From: an uncultured Kiritimatiellota bacterium
GTDB taxonomy: Bacteria; Verrucomicrobiota; Kiritimatiellia; RFP12; UBA1067
Length of the DNA stretch: 64,000 bases
Direction: 5' to 3'
Assembly (NCBI GenBank): GCA_934643865.1
Contig: CAKUCX010000010.1
Span: forward strand, 6,586-70,585
Shown here: piece by piece, positions 62,080-64,000 of the stretch
How the letters are laid out: each line of letters starts with the position of its first letter
How positions within the stretch are numbered: position 1 is the first letter of the stretch
Notes under the pieces: model-generated
Databases searched by the model: none
Seen by the model: the letters and a program-made list of their open reading frames with translations, nothing else
What the model was told of the DNA's origin: nothing
Translations under genes and position numbers: made by a program

Positions 62080-62108
62080 AGTGTAGCGAACCGCGCGCCC
62101 GCGCGCAA
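62080..62108 (-). promoter_or_regulatory. Promoter of the NagB-like operon
   Basis: Minus strand TTGCGC (62103-62108), 17-bp spacer, TACACT (62080-62085). A CAATTGC box (62106-62112) overlaps the -35. Confidence 0.7.
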
Positions 62109-62119
62109 TTGCAGAATTG

Positions 62120-62132
62120 GCAAAACGTTTGC
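62120..62132. promoter_or_regulatory. Palindromic operator candidate between divergent promoters
   Basis: GCAAA-ACG-TTTGC, a perfect 5-bp inverted repeat around 3 bp, placed between the NagB-like operon promoter and the regulator promoter. Confidence 0.5.
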
Positions 62133-62157
62133 ACTTTCTACAAGCGTGCCGTTCTGC

Positions 62158-62163
62158 TATACT
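62158..62163 (+). promoter_or_regulatory. Minus-10 element of the XylR-type regulator at 62173
   Basis: TATACT with only 9 bp to the ATG, so transcription should start within a few bases of the codon. TTTCTA 17 bp upstream is a weak -35. Confidence 0.55.
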
Positions 62164-62172
62164 TCCCCCGCC

Positions 62173-63354
62173 ATGCAGAACGCCCACTCCCCCGCCGTCG
62201 CCGTCGTCGCCGAGCGCGCAAGCGCGTACGGCCGCGGCTTCATCCGCGGCATCGCGGACTTCGCCGCCGCGCACGACGACTGGAACATGGAGCTGATCGA
62301 CCCCGCCGACCTGCCCCGCCACCTCGCCGTCCCCTTCGACGGCTGGATCGTGCGTTCGCCCGACGTGCGCGCGCTCCGGCGCCTCGCCCGCCTCGGCCGG
62401 CCCGTCGTGGACGCCCTCTACGCGCATCCCATCCCCTCCTTCGCCGCCGTCCGCACGGACAACGTCGGCATCGGCCGCCTCGCCGCCCGCCACTTCCTCT
62501 CCCGCCGCTTCGCCTCGTTCGCCTACTGCGGCTACCGGCGCGTCCTCTTCTCCGACCTGCGGCGCGACGGCTACGCGCGCGAGCTGAAGGCGAACGGGTT
62601 CCGCACGGCGATCTTCCGCCCCGTCTACGACCCCGCGCGCCGCTACGGGCGCGGCGTCCTGCTGGGGGAACACCTCGGCGCGTCGCCCGACGCCGCCGAG
62701 CTCGCCGCCTGGCTCGCGCGCCTCCCACGCCCGCTCGCCGTCTTCTGCTGCGACGACGTCCGCGCCGCCGAGGTCCTGCGCCTCGCGCGCCGGCGGCACC
62801 TCCGCGTGCCCGACGACGTCGCCGTCCTGGGCGTGGACGACGACCCGAGCTACTGCATGTTCTCCTCGCCGCGCCTCTCCAGCGTGGACCCCGACGCGCA
62901 CGGCATCGGCGTCGCCGCCGCCGAGGCCCTCGCCGCCATGCTCGCCGCGCCCCAGGCGCCCCTCCCCGCCGTCCGGCACATCCCCCCGCGGGGCGTCGTC
63001 GCGCGCGCCTCCACCCTGGCCTACCCCGGCCTCCCGCCGTGGTTCCCGCAGGCCCTCGCCTTCATCCGCGAACACGTCGGCGAGGGCATCTCCGCCGCCG
63101 ATGTGTTCCGCCACGCCGGCTACTCCCGCACGCTCGTCGAGCGCGCCTTCGCCAAGGCGCTCGGCCACAGCGTCCAGCGCGAGATCGCGCAGGTGCGCGT
63201 GGAGAGGGCCCGGCGCCTCCTCAGGCAGACGGCGAAGCCCGTGCGCGAAGTCGCCGCCCTCTGCGGCTACGCCTCGGTCGAATACTTCTCGCGCGCGTTC
63301 GCCGCCGCTACGGGCGTGCCGCCGGCGCGCTACCGGGCGTCGGGCGGCGCATGA
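62173..63354 (+). CDS. XylR-type transcriptional regulator (sugar-binding + AraC domains)
   Basis: A 393-residue regulator with the same architecture as the one at 51372. The N-terminal sugar-sensor domain has VAVVAERASAYGRGFIRGIA, AVRTDNVGIGRLAARHFLSR, FCCDDVRAAEVLRLAR and VPDDVAVLGVDDDPS. The C-terminal AraC domain has FRHAGYSRTLVERAFAKALG and VREVAALCGYASVEYFSRAF. It is divergent from the NagB-like/GH/LamG/DUF4091 operon and most likely regulates it through the GCAAA-N3-TTTGC palindrome. The -10 is so close to ATG 62173 that the transcript is nearly leaderless, and CCCCCGCC upstream gives no ribosome binding site. Its 3' end overlaps the convergent MFS gene by 47 bp. Confidence 0.93.
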   Translation: MQNAHSPAVAVVAERASAYGRGFIRGIADFAAAHDDWNMELIDPADLPRHLAVPFDGWIVRSPDVRALRRLARLGRPVVDALYAHPIPSFAAVRTDNVGIGRLAARHFLSRRFASFAYCGYRRVLFSDLRRDGYARELKANGFRTAIFRPVYDPARRYGRGVLLGEHLGASPDAAELAAWLARLPRPLAVFCCDDVRAAEVLRLARRRHLRVPDDVAVLGVDDDPSYCMFSSPRLSSVDPDAHGIGVAAAEALAAMLAAPQAPLPAVRHIPPRGVVARASTLAYPGLPPWFPQALAFIREHVGEGISAADVFRHAGYSRTLVERAFAKALGHSVQREIAQVRVERARRLLRQTAKPVREVAALCGYASVEYFSRAFAAATGVPPARYRASGGA

Positions 63355-64000
63355 ACAGGTGGCGGGCGACGAGGATCGTCAGCCCGCCCGCGAGGTAGAA
63401 CCAGCCGAGCGAGCGCATCCCGGCGGCCATCGAGGCGCGCTCCGCGATCCAGCCGAGGACGGCGGGCGCGAACGAGCCGAGGACGAACCCGCCGCAGCAG
63501 AAGAGCCCCGTCGCGGCGGCGCGGCAGCGCGGCGCGACGACGTCATGGAGCGAGGCGAAGAAGTTCGAGTCGTAGATGCCGCGCGCGAAGCCCCAGGCCG
63601 CCAGCGCCGCGCAGGCGCCGGCGAGGGTGCGCGCCCGCACGGCGAGCACCACGCACGGCGCGGAGAGGACGAGGCCCGCGAGCGCGACCTCGAAGCGCGC
63701 GGCCGGGCGGCGCGGCGCCAGGCGGTCCGAGAGGCGGCCCGCCGCCGCGATGCCGGCCACCGCCCCCAGGTAGAACCAGAAGACGGCGTGGAACGCGGCG
63801 GACGCGGGCGTCGTCGCGGCGAACGCATCCTTCAGGTACGTCGTCATCCACACCTTGTAGCCGTTGTCGCCGTACATCGTGAAGCCGAAGGCGAGCGTGA
63901 GCAGGAGGGCGACGGGCGAGCCGAGGACGGAGGCGAGCGCGGCGCGGACAGACGGCTTCTCCGCCCGTGCGGCCGCCGGGCGCGGCGCCTCCCGCCGCCC
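63308..64000 (-). CDS. MFS transporter, N-terminal part outside the window
   Basis: The minus frame is open to the right edge, so only the C-terminal 230 residues are seen. They contain about six hydrophobic helices (SPVALLLTLAFGFTMYG, AFHAVFWFYLGAVAGIAAAG, VALAGLVLSAPCVVLAVRA, GLFCCGGFVLGSFAPAVLGW, SLGWFYLAGGLTILVARHLF) and the loop GRLSDRLAPRRP, the MFS signature between helices. This is the second half of a 12-helix sugar or organic-anion carrier. Its position beside a sugar-responsive regulator suggests uptake of the products of the adjacent operon. The end overlaps the convergent regulator gene by 47 bp. Confidence 0.85.
   Translation of the reverse strand, partial: GRREAPRPAAARAEKPSVRAALASVLGSPVALLLTLAFGFTMYGDNGYKVWMTTYLKDAFAATTPASAAFHAVFWFYLGAVAGIAAAGRLSDRLAPRRPAARFEVALAGLVLSAPCVVLAVRARTLAGACAALAAWGFARGIYDSNFFASLHDVVAPRCRAAATGLFCCGGFVLGSFAPAVLGWIAERASMAAGMRSLGWFYLAGGLTILVARHLFMRRPTPGSAPAARP

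Noticed and set aside
58954..62172. Plus-strand open frame running into the XylR-type regulator
   Set aside because: It is antisense to the glycosidase and NagB-like genes; the regulator domain begins only at 62173 next to its own -10 element.

Overview
The window is about 64 kb of very GC-rich, gene-dense bacterial chromosome. It carries superoxide reductase (1083-1451) and a glycyl radical enzyme with its activase (13872-16807), which points to an anaerobe. Secreted carbohydrate-active proteins, beta-helix and LamG surface proteins, Gfo/Idh/MocA plus DUF1080 pairs, SUMF1-like secreted proteins and XylR-type (periplasmic-binding + AraC) regulators dominate. Together these suggest a polysaccharide-degrading member of the Planctomycetes-Verrucomicrobia-Chlamydiae group, most like gut Kiritimatiellae or Lentisphaeria. 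No 16S rRNA gene is present, so the placement is inference.

Layout. 1-1760: end of a beta-propeller gene, superoxide reductase, tRNA-Lys. 1761-5381: an accessory patch behind the tRNA with an AlbA/ATPase-type regulator flanked by 95-bp direct repeats, a VapBC toxin-antitoxin pair and decayed HicB-like remnants inside about 270-bp direct repeats. 5382-13743 (minus): a DUF1080 lipoprotein, a Gfo/Idh/MocA oxidoreductase, a DUF6259 glycosidase and an autotransporter-type surface protein. 13872-18006 (minus): AGE-family epimerase, divergent glycyl radical enzyme, activase. 18399-22154: a LamG/autotransporter-like surface protein with an in-frame TGA. 22300-23842: Rrf2 regulator and cysteine synthase. 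23843-25080: a non-coding repeat patch. 25198-28728: rpmI-rplT, guaA, an acyl carrier protein, galM. 28842-36177 (plus): a secreted-protein operon. 36233-40960: coaX, a lipoprotein, a TrkA-type protein, valS. 41036-51210 (minus): an operon of up to eight genes divergent from a XylR-type regulator (51372), combining SUMF1-like, glycosidase and beta-helix proteins with SDR dehydrogenase, lactonase and a fused KDPG aldolase-KDG kinase. 52658-62022 (minus): a second oxidoreductase/DUF1080 pair, DUF4091, LamG, glycosidase and NagB-like genes, divergent from a second XylR-type regulator (62173). 63308-64000: part of an MFS transporter.

How the genes work together. Secreted glycosidases and 3-keto-glycoside enzymes appear to release sugars, which cytoplasmic enzymes (galM, AGE, NagB-like, SDR/lactonase/KDG kinase-aldolase) channel into central metabolism. 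Local XylR-type regulators probably sense the sugars.

The most striking unexplained signal is a very short C-terminal tail, G-x-(four hydrophobic or near-hydrophobic residues, the last F or V)-R-stop. It is shared by four large surface-type proteins and by two tiny secreted proteins (74 and 78 aa) that contain little besides a signal peptide and the tail. Each tiny gene sits 13-20 bp upstream of a SUMF1-like secreted protein. This looks like a protein-sorting or processing tag with dedicated partner cassettes.
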